The notes: a model not told the origin generated them from the sequence alone. A DNA stretch of 64,000 bases from Deltaproteobacteria bacterium HGW-Deltaproteobacteria-19 (GCA_002841865.1 PHBD01000008.1:62001-126000); one strand, 5' to 3'; counted from the first letter of the stretch, positions 11,077-19,871 are shown. Numbers and translations: made by a program.

Positions 11077-11133
11077 GACAGATCCTTTCAAAAACGGCTT
11101 ACGCCCCGAGGGGTTGAGCGGTCCCTGCTGAAT

Positions 11134-11149
11134 AGCGAAAATTGTGCCA
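11134..11149 (-). promoter_or_regulatory. Sigma-54 promoter of the GOGAT-GSIII operon
   Basis: On the minus strand the sequence TGGCACAATTTTCGCT matches the -24/-12 consensus TGGCACGNNNNTTGCW at all but two specified positions, with exact GG-to-GC spacing. The predicted start is near 11122, leaving a leader of about 46 nt. A sigma-54 activator gene lies directly upstream, which strengthens the call. Confidence 0.75.
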
Positions 11150-11227
11150 CCATGAACGCCGGGTGATAACATCCGCAGGCAAGGGACTCTCTCACGATTG
11201 ACCCCTTCGGGCTTCGAGCGGAATGGC

Positions 11228-11268
11228 ACAAAATTGTTTTTTCCGGGTGCTGAAAAATACAAAATTGT
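11228..11268. promoter_or_regulatory. Tandem ACAAAATTGT motifs: candidate enhancer sites for the sigma-54 activator
   Basis: ACAAAATTGTT occurs at 11228-11238 and again at 11259-11269 in the same orientation. Each core has inverted ACAA/TTGT arms, and the copies are 31 bp apart, about three helical turns. They lie roughly 110 and 140 bp upstream of the predicted sigma-54 start, the usual distance for activator-binding sites. A variant, ACAAAATTGG, sits upstream of the NrpR-like gene. Confidence 0.5.
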
Positions 11269-11293
11269 TGTTCGCGATCCCGTTTCCCATCCA

Positions 11294-12853
11294 TCAGGCA
11301 ACCTCTTGGACGCTCTGGCCCGGCCCGTTCGATCCGCGCCCCTTCTCCCTGTATTTTCGTGGATCGATGCCCAGCTTCTGGATCTTGTACTGGATAATCC
11401 GCTTCGTCGTTCCCAGGAGCCTCGCTGCCTGGCTCTGGTTGCCGCGGGTCTCCTTCAGGGCGTCGACGATCAGTGTTCGTTCCTGGGCCTCTACGACGGA
11501 ACTGAGCCGTCCCGAATCCTTCTTTTCCCCTGCCCGGGTCTTGACCTGTAATGATGGAGGAAGGTGCATGATTTCAATGGAATCTGCCTCCGCCAGGAGG
11601 ACGGCTCGCTCGATGCAGTTTTCCAATTCCCGGACGTTGCCCGGCCAGGGATGGGCCAGGAAGGCCTCAACGACGGCCGTGGAGATCCGGTGGACCGGTT
11701 TCCCCAGTTCCTGCGAGTACTTCAACACGAAGTGATCGGCCAGCAGGATGATGTCGTTGCCTCGTTCCCTGAGCGGCGGCAGGTAGATGGGGAAGACGCT
11801 CAGCCGATAGTAGAGGTCGGACCGGAACTGGCCGCCGGCAATGCATTCCTCCAGGCGGCGGTTGGTAGCCGCGACGACCCGGGCGTTCGTGTGGACCAGC
11901 CGTGACGAGCCCAGGGGCTGGAACTGCTTTTCCTGGAGCACCCGGAGCAGCTTGGCCTGGGCGGCGGCTGAGAGCTCCGACACCTCGTCGAGGAAAATGG
12001 TTCCATTGTTGGCCTCTTCGAAGCGGCCCCGGCGCTGTCTTAATGCCCCGGTGAAGGCCCCTTTTTCATGTCCGAAAAGCTCGCTTTCCATCAAGGTATC
12101 CGGAATCGCCGCGCAGTTCACTTGGATAAGGGGACCCTTGCCGTGGGGACTGTTCACGTGGATCGCCTGGGCAACCAGTTCCTTCCCGGTGCCCGTCTCG
12201 CCCAGGATCAGAACGGTCGTGCCCGAGTCGGAGACGTGGCTGATGAGTCCGAATACCTCCTGCATTCCCTTGGAATGACCGATGAAATCCACGGACGGCG
12301 ACCGTCCCTGGTTGATGAGCCGGCGGAGCCGGCGGTTCTCCTCTTCCAGCGCCAGGATGTGGACTGCCTTGGCGATCAACTCCGCGACGGCGGTGAGCAT
12401 GGAAAGCTCCCGGTCCAGGTCGACCACGGATCCGGCGCCCTTGTCGGCCGACAGGATGCCCACAACCCGGTTGTCGTACATAATGGGGACGCACAGGAAG
12501 GCCAGTTCTTCGCGGTTCAGGAAGCGCCGGGCTCCCGTCCTGTCGAGGAACAGGGCCTCCTTTCCCAGGTTTGGGATCGCCATGGGGCGGCCTGTCTGGG
12601 CCACCTTTCCGGTGATCCCCTCCCCCATACGGTAGGTGATCTCCAGGCCATCGAGATTGACGCCATGGGCGACGTCCAGCCACGCCTCGCCGGTATCCCT
12701 GTCGAGAAGGGAAATCATGCCGCGTTCCATCCCCAGCCGGGCGTGCATCTCATTGAGGACGCGTTCAAGCTGGTCCCGCAATTCCCACGGCTGGGCAAGG
12801 ATCTTGGCGATGGCATGAAGGGCCGCCAGTTCTTCGAAACTATGGATGCTCAC
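11294..12853 (-). CDS. NifA/NtrC-type sigma-54-dependent transcriptional activator with GAF sensor domain
   Basis: A 519-residue enhancer-binding protein. Residues of about 10-170 form a GAF domain. The AAA+ domain carries Walker A GETGTGKE (218-225) and the sigma-54 contact loop GAFTGA (265-270). The C-terminus has a Fis-type helix-turn-helix (NQSQAARLLGTTKRIIQYKI). The GAF-AAA-HTH order is that of NifA, but no nif genes are visible. The next genes downstream in the same direction are the split GOGAT and GSIII, headed by a sigma-54 promoter, so this is most likely their activator. The GAF ligand is unknown; in NifA relatives the GAF domain senses 2-oxoglutarate or GlnB-type proteins. A possible sigma-54 element also precedes this gene. 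Confidence 0.92.
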   Translation of the reverse strand: MSIHSFEELAALHAIAKILAQPWELRDQLERVLNEMHARLGMERGMISLLDRDTGEAWLDVAHGVNLDGLEITYRMGEGITGKVAQTGRPMAIPNLGKEALFLDRTGARRFLNREELAFLCVPIMYDNRVVGILSADKGAGSVVDLDRELSMLTAVAELIAKAVHILALEEENRRLRRLINQGRSPSVDFIGHSKGMQEVFGLISHVSDSGTTVLILGETGTGKELVAQAIHVNSPHGKGPLIQVNCAAIPDTLMESELFGHEKGAFTGALRQRRGRFEEANNGTIFLDEVSELSAAAQAKLLRVLQEKQFQPLGSSRLVHTNARVVAATNRRLEECIAGGQFRSDLYYRLSVFPIYLPPLRERGNDIILLADHFVLKYSQELGKPVHRISTAVVEAFLAHPWPGNVRELENCIERAVLLAEADSIEIMHLPPSLQVKTRAGEKKDSGRLSSVVEAQERTLIVDALKETRGNQSQAARLLGTTKRIIQYKIQKLGIDPRKYREKGRGSNGPGQSVQEVA

Positions 12854-12910
12854 GTGATTCCTCCGGGTTGCTTCCGGCCCGTTGTCACGGGGTCCTGATG
12901 AACAAAAATG

Positions 12911-12926
12911 AACAAGAAGTGTGCCA
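12911..12926 (-). promoter_or_regulatory. Possible sigma-54 promoter of the activator gene
   Basis: TGGCACACTTCTTGTT on the minus strand, 58 bp upstream of the activator start, matches the -24 element exactly and most of the -12 element, but has GT where GC is nearly invariant. It could support autoregulation. The intergenic gap (12854-13039) holds nothing else recognisable except a short leader-like ORF at 12977-12991. Confidence 0.35.
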
Positions 12927-13039
12927 ACGACGAGAATCTATACATTTTCGTAAAAAATAGCAATAGGAGGACAGAAATGTTTCTGGTATGAAACTTGAAG
13001 ATGAGGGATCAAGGCAACTTCAAAAGGGGGTCATTATCC

Positions 13040-15631
13040 ATGGTATCGTTTTCCCGGGTCTCGACCGGCATCGAGGGGCTGGACAACATCCTCAACTATC
13101 TGCAAACGGGCGACAATGTCGTTCTCCAGGTAGACGACATGGAGGATTACCGGTCCTTCGTCCTTCCCTTCGTCAAAACGGCCCTGGAGAACAAAGAACG
13201 GGTCGTCTACATGCGCTTCGCCCGCCATGCGCCGCTCCTGGAGGCCACCGGCCAGGTGACCATCTACAAGCTCAACGCCGACATGGGGTTCGAGTCCTTC
13301 TCCACGCAGGTCCACAACATCATCCGGCAGGAAGGCCCGGACGTTTTCTATGTTTTCGACTGTCTCTCGGATCTTTTGCACGCCTGGGCCACGGACCTGA
13401 TGATCGGCAACTTCTTTGTCATTACCTGCCCTTATCTCTTCGAGCTGAATACCGTCGCCTATTTCGCCATTCTCCGGAGCCGCCATTCTTTCAAGACGAT
13501 CGCCCGGATCCGGGAGACGACCCAGGTGCTCCTGGACATTTACAACTACAAGGGAAAGCTCTGCGTTCACCCCCTCAAGGCCTGGCATCGCTATTCACCT
13601 ACCATGTTCCTTCCCCATATCCAGACCAACGGCCGTTTCACGCCGATCATGAACAGTGTCGACGCCACGAACCTGTTCGCCTTCCTGGCCCACAAGGGAT
13701 CCGTCGGCGCCGAGCGGAATCTGGATTACTGGGACCGCAACTTTATGCAGGCCCGGGAACTGGCCCAGGATCCCGAGGCAGGAGACGCGAAGCGCAGCAT
13801 GGTGGATCAACTTTCCCGCGTCCTCATCGGCCGGGAGAAGCGGATGCTGTCGCTGGCAAAGGATTTTTTCAACCTGGAGGATCTGCTGGAGATCGAGGAG
13901 CGCCTCATCGGCACGGGGTTCATCGGCGGAAAATCCGTCGGCATGCTCCTGGCCCGGAATATCCTCCGGAAGGACCGGTCCTTCGAATGGGACGCCAAGC
14001 TGGAGCGCCACGACTCCTTCTATATCGGTTCCGATGTCTTTTACTCCTACATCGTCCAGAACGGCTGGTGGAAACTCCTGATGGCCCAGAAGACCAAGGA
14101 AGGCTATTTCGAGTGCGCCGGGGAGCTTCGGAACGTCATGCTCCGGGGCGTTTTCCCGGAGGAAGTGCGGGAGCAGTTCCAGTTGATGCTTGAATACTTC
14201 GGCCAATCCCCCATCATCGTCCGCTCCAGCAGCCTTCTGGAAGACGCCTTCGGCAACGCCTTTGCCGGCAAATACGAGAGTTACTTCTGCGCCAACCAGG
14301 GTACGCCGGAGCAGCGCTACGAGCACTTTGAGGAGGCCGTGCGCCGCATCTTCGCCAGCACCATGAACGTCGATGCCCTGACCTACCGGGTTCAGCGCGG
14401 CCTGGACCAGCAGGACGAGCAGATGGCCCTCCTCGTCCAGCGGGTGTCCGGATCCTACCGGAAACATTATTTTTTCCCGGAACTGGCCGGTGTCGGGCTT
14501 TCCCACAACACCTTCGTCTGGAAACAGGGCCTGGATCCCAAGGCGGGGATGCTCCGGCTGGTCCTGGGGTTGGGAACCCGGGCAGTCAACCGGGTCGAGA
14601 ACGATTATCCAAGGATTGTGGCCCTCGACGATCCCCTGCTGAAGGCCCATTCGGGGCTCAACGACGCCCGGCGGTTCTCCCAGCACGACGTGGACACCCT
14701 CAATCTGGAGGAGAACCGCTTCCAGTCGCTGCCGCTGGAACAGGTGGTCCGGGAGGAACTGGACGCGCGGCTGGACCTGGTGGGCACCCGGGACATGGAG
14801 GCTGCGGACCGCCTGCGGGCCTTGGGCAGACCGGAAACGGACAGCTGGATCCTGACTTTCGATGAACTCCTCTCGACGACGGATTTTCCCGACACCATGT
14901 CCCGGATGCTCAAGACGCTCGAAAGGGTCTATGAATATCCGGTGGATATAGAGTTCACGGCCAACTTCAGCTCCCAGGGAAGCCTGCAGGTCAACCTGCT
15001 TCAGTGCCGTCCGTTTCAGACGCGGGGCCAGACGGTCCAGGTGGACATCCCGGCGCGGATCCGGAAGGAACGGGTGCTCCTCCGCCAGGAAGGCAACTTC
15101 ATGGGCGGAAGCATCTCACAGCCCATTTCCCGTGTGATTTACATCGATCCCCAAGGGTATACAAAATTGTCCCTCTCGGAAAAGTACGACGTGGCCCGCC
15201 TCATCGGCCGTCTCAACAAGCTGGTGGAGAACCGCGAGGAAACGCCCACGGCCCTCCTGGGACCGGGGCGCTGGGGAACGACGACGCCGGCCATGGGGGT
15301 TCCCGTGACCTTCTCGGAGATCAACAACATCACCGCCATTGCCGAGATCGCCTACCGGGACGGGAGCCTGATTCCCGATCTCTCCTTTGGAACCCATTTC
15401 TTCCAGGACCTCGTGGAGATGGAGATCTTCTACATGGCCATCTATCCCGAAAAGGAGAAAGTCTTCTTCAACACGGCGTGGCTCACGGCCTTTCCGAACC
15501 GCCTGAAGGACCTTTCCCCCCGGGACGGTGCCTACGAAGAGGTGGTCCGGGTGTATGACGTGCAGGAGCACCATCTGAGGCTCATGTCGAACGTCGTAAC
15601 ACAGCAGCTGATCGTTTACGCCCGGGAATGA
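13040..15631 (+). CDS. KaiC-like domain fused to a PEP synthase/PPDK-type ATP-grasp domain
   Basis: An 863-residue protein from ATG 13040, which follows AAAAGGGGG; ATG 13001 and TTG 12995 are alternatives. The first 200 residues begin like KaiC (RVSTGIEGLDNILNYL). Where the P-loop should be they read TGDNVVLQVDDMEDYRSF, so the nucleotide loop is lost. The middle resembles the N-terminal nucleotide-binding domain of PEP synthase and pyruvate phosphate dikinase (IVRSSSLLEDAFGNAFAGKY and a QCRPFQT end). The phosphohistidine and PEP-binding domains are missing. A further C-terminal region of about 200 residues (ALLGPGRWGTTTPAMGVP) is not one I can name. It is divergent from the nitrogen activator and convergent with gdhA. 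The function is unknown. Confidence 0.85.
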   Translation: MVSFSRVSTGIEGLDNILNYLQTGDNVVLQVDDMEDYRSFVLPFVKTALENKERVVYMRFARHAPLLEATGQVTIYKLNADMGFESFSTQVHNIIRQEGPDVFYVFDCLSDLLHAWATDLMIGNFFVITCPYLFELNTVAYFAILRSRHSFKTIARIRETTQVLLDIYNYKGKLCVHPLKAWHRYSPTMFLPHIQTNGRFTPIMNSVDATNLFAFLAHKGSVGAERNLDYWDRNFMQARELAQDPEAGDAKRSMVDQLSRVLIGREKRMLSLAKDFFNLEDLLEIEERLIGTGFIGGKSVGMLLARNILRKDRSFEWDAKLERHDSFYIGSDVFYSYIVQNGWWKLLMAQKTKEGYFECAGELRNVMLRGVFPEEVREQFQLMLEYFGQSPIIVRSSSLLEDAFGNAFAGKYESYFCANQGTPEQRYEHFEEAVRRIFASTMNVDALTYRVQRGLDQQDEQMALLVQRVSGSYRKHYFFPELAGVGLSHNTFVWKQGLDPKAGMLRLVLGLGTRAVNRVENDYPRIVALDDPLLKAHSGLNDARRFSQHDVDTLNLEENRFQSLPLEQVVREELDARLDLVGTRDMEAADRLRALGRPETDSWILTFDELLSTTDFPDTMSRMLKTLERVYEYPVDIEFTANFSSQGSLQVNLLQCRPFQTRGQTVQVDIPARIRKERVLLRQEGNFMGGSISQPISRVIYIDPQGYTKLSLSEKYDVARLIGRLNKLVENREETPTALLGPGRWGTTTPAMGVPVTFSEINNITAIAEIAYRDGSLIPDLSFGTHFFQDLVEMEIFYMAIYPEKEKVFFNTAWLTAFPNRLKDLSPRDGAYEEVVRVYDVQEHHLRLMSNVVTQQLIVYARE

Positions 15632-15680
15632 GGCGGGTCGGCAAACGCGGTGAATAGATCGACGGGATGAGATAAAATAA

Positions 15681-15709
15681 GGACAGCCGCAGGATTTCCG
15701 CGGCTGTCC
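15681..15709. terminator. Bidirectional terminator between the PPDK-like gene and gdhA
   Basis: Perfect 10-bp stem GGACAGCCGC/GCGGCTGTCC with a 9-nt loop. It is preceded on the plus strand by AT-rich ATAAAATAA and followed by TTTCC, so both strands carry short T-runs. It lies between two convergent genes. Confidence 0.85.
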
Positions 15710-15734
15710 TTTCCAGTTCGGACCCTTCCTATTG

Positions 15735-17108
<1,374 letters not shown>

Positions 17109-17130
17109 TTAATATTCTTGATTTTGTTTT

Positions 17131-18210
17131 CTACCCGGCGTTCCTTCCCGGGAGCGCCGCGGTGCTGCTTTTTTTTCTGTTGGTCGGCCGGCCCTGGTAA
17201 CGCTTCAGAATCTGGTCGAACGGTTCCATCTCCCCATACTCCATGACGGCGGACATGGCGCGGTTATCCACGTCCAGGCCGGCTTCCCCGACGCAGGCCA
17301 CCGGATTGAGGCCACCGATGAGAACGATTCCGACCCGGTTCATCTCCACGGGAGTCTGGCAGACAGGCTCGCTGACATCACCCTTCACAAGGATCCCGTC
17401 GATGCCCGCCCGGGCCAGCCCGGCCAATTGCTGCTCCATCAGGGGCAGGCAGGGTGCCGGGATCTCCCGGAAATTGGCCAGGATCATTCCTTCACCCTCG
17501 TCGACGACGCTCCGGACGGAGGTCATCTTCCCCCGGATGAAGACCTCCGACGGGTCCAGGGACGACCCGGAGTAATGGATCAGCTCCACAAACCGGAGAG
17601 GGTGGCGGTTTTTCACCTGCAGGATGCCGCCGAACTTGGAGTCCATGGGAATGCCGTTCTTCAGGAGAACGCCGTTGACCACGATGCTGCACACCGTGGC
17701 CAGCCCTACGCGCCCCTCGGGAACGAGGAGTCCGGCGAGGCGCTGTCCCGGCCCGGCCATGGCCACGCGCCGGCTTACCGTGTAACCCGCGTTGAACACC
17801 GGTTCCATGATCCGAAGCGCATCGGGAAATGTCTCCTCCGACAGGAGCGAGATGTTCACCGGCAGGAGCCCCCGGCCGGTTTCCGGCTCGAACGTGGTCT
17901 GGAAGGCCAGGATCTCGATGCGGGAATTGGCCAGCCCCACCTTGTCGCGGACCCGGGCTCTGCCGATCTCCTCGATACCCTTTTCCGTAATGACTCGCCC
18001 GTCCCTGTTGCCGATCAGCCTTGTCAGCCCCCGCTCGTCCATGAGCTTGAAGTGATAACGGACGGCCCGCTCGCTCGAGGGAAGACCCCGATCCTGCATC
18101 CGCCGCGAGATCAGACGCGACCCTACAGGCTGACCCGCCTCGTGAAGGATGCGGAGGATCATCAGGGTCTTGCGTTCGACATCGGCGGGTGTGGTGAATG
18201 GGGAAACCAT
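17131..18210 (-). CDS. NrpR-like nitrogen regulator (winged helix plus one DUF128 domain)
   Basis: A 359-residue protein from ATG 18210 (the frame is open upstream to 18318 but lacks support there). The first 75 residues form a winged-helix domain (KTLMILRILHEAG, ERAVRYHFKLMDERGL). The rest matches the DUF128/NrpR regulatory domain (LLPVNISLLSE, GLATVCSIVVNGVLLKNGIP, DGILVKGDVSEPV, IVLIGGLNPVACVGEAG). In methanogens NrpR represses nitrogen-assimilation genes and releases DNA when 2-oxoglutarate binds DUF128. Bacterial forms usually have one such domain, as here. Its position as first gene ahead of gdhA fits a nitrogen role. Operator and effector are inferred. Confidence 0.85.
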   Translation of the reverse strand: MVSPFTTPADVERKTLMILRILHEAGQPVGSRLISRRMQDRGLPSSERAVRYHFKLMDERGLTRLIGNRDGRVITEKGIEEIGRARVRDKVGLANSRIEILAFQTTFEPETGRGLLPVNISLLSEETFPDALRIMEPVFNAGYTVSRRVAMAGPGQRLAGLLVPEGRVGLATVCSIVVNGVLLKNGIPMDSKFGGILQVKNRHPLRFVELIHYSGSSLDPSEVFIRGKMTSVRSVVDEGEGMILANFREIPAPCLPLMEQQLAGLARAGIDGILVKGDVSEPVCQTPVEMNRVGIVLIGGLNPVACVGEAGLDVDNRAMSAVMEYGEMEPFDQILKRYQGRPTNRKKSSTAALPGRNAG

Positions 18211-18238
18211 CGGCAATCGGCCATCCTTTGCCGATGCA

Positions 18239-18277
18239 CCTACACGGGATGAGACAATCTTGTCAACACAAAATTGG
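18239..18277 (-). promoter_or_regulatory. Possible promoter and operator of nrpR-gdhA
   Basis: On the minus strand a perfect TTGACA (18266-18261) is followed 16 bp later by TGTAGG, a weak -10. Directly upstream of the -35 lies CCAATTTTGT, the complement of ACAAAATTGG at 18268-18277. This is a one-base variant of the paired motifs upstream of the GOGAT operon. The arrangement suggests shared control but is unproven. Confidence 0.35.
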
Positions 18278-18355
18278 TCTTTTCCGATTAGCGCCCCCTT
18301 CGGCATCGCCGCCTGCAATATCAGCTGGGAGCGATCTCCCGGCGGATCAACCCGT

Positions 18356-18384
18356 TTGCCAAATCCCGCGTGTTCTGGTACACT
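18356..18384 (+). promoter_or_regulatory. Sigma-70 promoter of the aminopeptidase transcript
   Basis: TTGCCA, a 17-bp spacer and TACACT, with start expected near 18391. The resulting leader of about 180 nt contains a 25-codon ORF and two hairpins before the aminopeptidase start. Confidence 0.55.
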
Positions 18385-18412
18385 TCCGCAACTTCACCGA
18401 GGGGAGAGGACG

Positions 18413-18490
18413 ATGAGGAGACGGTGGTCGACTGCGTCGGTCATGGTCATCGGCTGTTTCCTCAACGAGGGACACAAGATTTTTCAATAA
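18413..18490 (+). CDS. Possible 25-residue leader peptide
   Basis: ATG 18413 follows GGGGAGAGG at good spacing and the frame ends at TAA 18488, encoding MRRRWSTASVMVIGC plus ten residues. Two hairpins follow immediately. There is no run of one amino acid that would mark a classic attenuator, so its reality rests on position and ribosome site only. Confidence 0.3.
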   Translation: MRRRWSTASVMVIGCFLNEGHKIFQ

Positions 18491-18492
18491 AT

Positions 18493-18549
18493 CCGGCACC
18501 GACGGATGCCGGACAACCGGAAAACCCCGTCCGCGCGGCGGGGTTTTCC
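18493..18549 (+). terminator. Two consecutive hairpins, the second terminator-like, upstream of the aminopeptidase
   Basis: The first hairpin pairs CCGGCA (18493-18498) with TGCCGG (18507-18512). The second pairs GGAAAACCCCG (18519-18529) with CGGGGTTTTCC (18539-18549), an 11-bp stem that ends in a T-rich arm. It lies 20 bp before the aminopeptidase start codon. Either it ends an upstream short RNA or it attenuates aminopeptidase expression. Confidence 0.6.
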
Positions 18550-18569
18550 TCTGGAAGGGGAGAAGAGAC

Positions 18570-19769
18570 ATGCTGACGGATGCCCAGTTGGAGCGCTATG
18601 CGGATGTTCTTATGTGGGGATTGGAAACCGCCCGGAAGGAGAAATTCCGGAAGGGGGACATCGTCCTGATCCAGTATGACCCGCCGGCGCTGCCCCTGGC
18701 GGAGCTTTTGTATGCCCGCGTCCTGGAACGGGGAATGTTCGCGGTGCAACGGATGGGCCTGACATTTCGCATGGAACGGAATTTTTTCGCGAAATCATCC
18801 GGGCGGCAGCTCTCCTTCATCGCTCCTGGGGAGCGGGAACTCCTGGAACGGGTCAACGGCCGGATCTTCCTGCGGGCGCCCGAGTCACTGACGCACCTGA
18901 AGGAGATCGATCCCCTCCGGATCGGAAAGGTCCTCGTGGCCCGCAAATCCCTGAAAGACATTCTGGACCGGCGGGAAGAGGAGGGGCGTTACGGATGGAC
19001 ACTCTGCACGTACCCCACGAAGGAACTGGCGATCCAGGCGAAGACGACTTCGAAGTCCTATGAGACGGAGATTGTCCGGGCCTGCTGGCTTGACGAGGAG
19101 GAGCCTGCCCGGAAGTGGGCCTGGATCCATCGGGAGATCGGCCACATCAAGAAGTGGCTGGGCAGCCTGCCTGTGAAGGCCTTTCGCATCGAGTCGGCGA
19201 ACATGGATCTGACCGTCACGCCGGGAGAGCAGAGGAAATGGGTGGGCGTCTCGGGGCACAACATCCCGAGCTACGAAGTCTTTCTTTCCCCCGACTGGCA
19301 TGGAACCGAAGGGACGTTTTACGCCAATCTGCCGTCCTACCGGAGCGGCAACTACGTGGAGGGGGTCCGGCTGACCTTCCGGAAGGGCGTTGCCGTGGAC
19401 ATTCAGGCCGATACGGGAGAGGAATTTGTCCGGAAACAGCTCGTCATGGACCGGGGGGCGAGCCGGGTGGGAGAGTTCTCCCTGACGGATCGCCGGTTTT
19501 CCAGGATCGGCCGCTTCATGGCCGATACGCTTTTTGACGAGAACCATGGAGGGGCCTTCGGGAACTGCCATGTAGCCGTCGGATCGTCCTATTCGGACAC
19601 CTATACGGGAAACCCGGCGGAACTGACGAAGGAGAAGAAGAAGGCCCTGGGCCTGAACGACTCGGCCCTCCACTGGGACTTGGTGAACACGGAGGACAAA
19701 ACCGTGACGGCGAAACTGAAAACGGGGAAGTCGTTCGTCGTTTACGAAGGAGGAGTCTTCAAGATCTGA
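18570..19769 (+). CDS. M29-family aminopeptidase
   Basis: A cytoplasmic metallo-aminopeptidase of 399 residues, the normal size for family M29 (AmpS/aminopeptidase T). The C-terminal half carries the family's metal-site region: EGVRLTFRKG, DRGASRVGEF and the DENHGGAFGNCHVAVG stretch, followed by SYSDTY. The ATG at 18570 follows GGGGAGAAG. These enzymes cut N-terminal residues from peptides with low specificity; the physiological substrate is not predictable. It is a single-gene unit behind a leader with hairpins and faces purF convergently across a terminator hairpin. Confidence 0.88.
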   Translation: MLTDAQLERYADVLMWGLETARKEKFRKGDIVLIQYDPPALPLAELLYARVLERGMFAVQRMGLTFRMERNFFAKSSGRQLSFIAPGERELLERVNGRIFLRAPESLTHLKEIDPLRIGKVLVARKSLKDILDRREEEGRYGWTLCTYPTKELAIQAKTTSKSYETEIVRACWLDEEEPARKWAWIHREIGHIKKWLGSLPVKAFRIESANMDLTVTPGEQRKWVGVSGHNIPSYEVFLSPDWHGTEGTFYANLPSYRSGNYVEGVRLTFRKGVAVDIQADTGEEFVRKQLVMDRGASRVGEFSLTDRRFSRIGRFMADTLFDENHGGAFGNCHVAVGSSYSDTYTGNPAELTKEKKKALGLNDSALHWDLVNTEDKTVTAKLKTGKSFVVYEGGVFKI

Positions 19770-19824
19770 CAACACGTCCTGATCCGGCCGGAACGGGGCC
19801 TGTGCAATCGGCCCGGTCCCGGAA

Positions 19825-19845
19825 ACGGACGGTTCTTCCGTCCGT
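19825..19845. terminator. Bidirectional hairpin between the aminopeptidase gene and purF
   Basis: A perfect 8-bp stem, ACGGACGG/CCGTCCGT, with a TTCTT loop, in the 102-bp gap between convergent genes. There is no clear T-run. Confidence 0.5.
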
Positions 19846-19871
19846 CCGGCAGTGCATGCAGAGCAGCAGCT

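Noticed and set aside
11225-11240. Plus-strand TGGCACAAAATTGTTT as a sigma-54 promoter
   Set aside because: The -24 half matches, but the -12 half is out of register and it would transcribe antisense to the activator gene.
11077-11301. N-terminal extension of the class II amidotransferase
   Set aside because: It would bury the catalytic Cys2 and run through the sigma-54 promoter.
12988-14193. 401-codon plus-strand frame overlapping the KaiC/PPDK-like gene
   Set aside because: Out of frame with the domain-bearing ORF and Arg/Gly/Pro-rich, as expected of a shifted frame.
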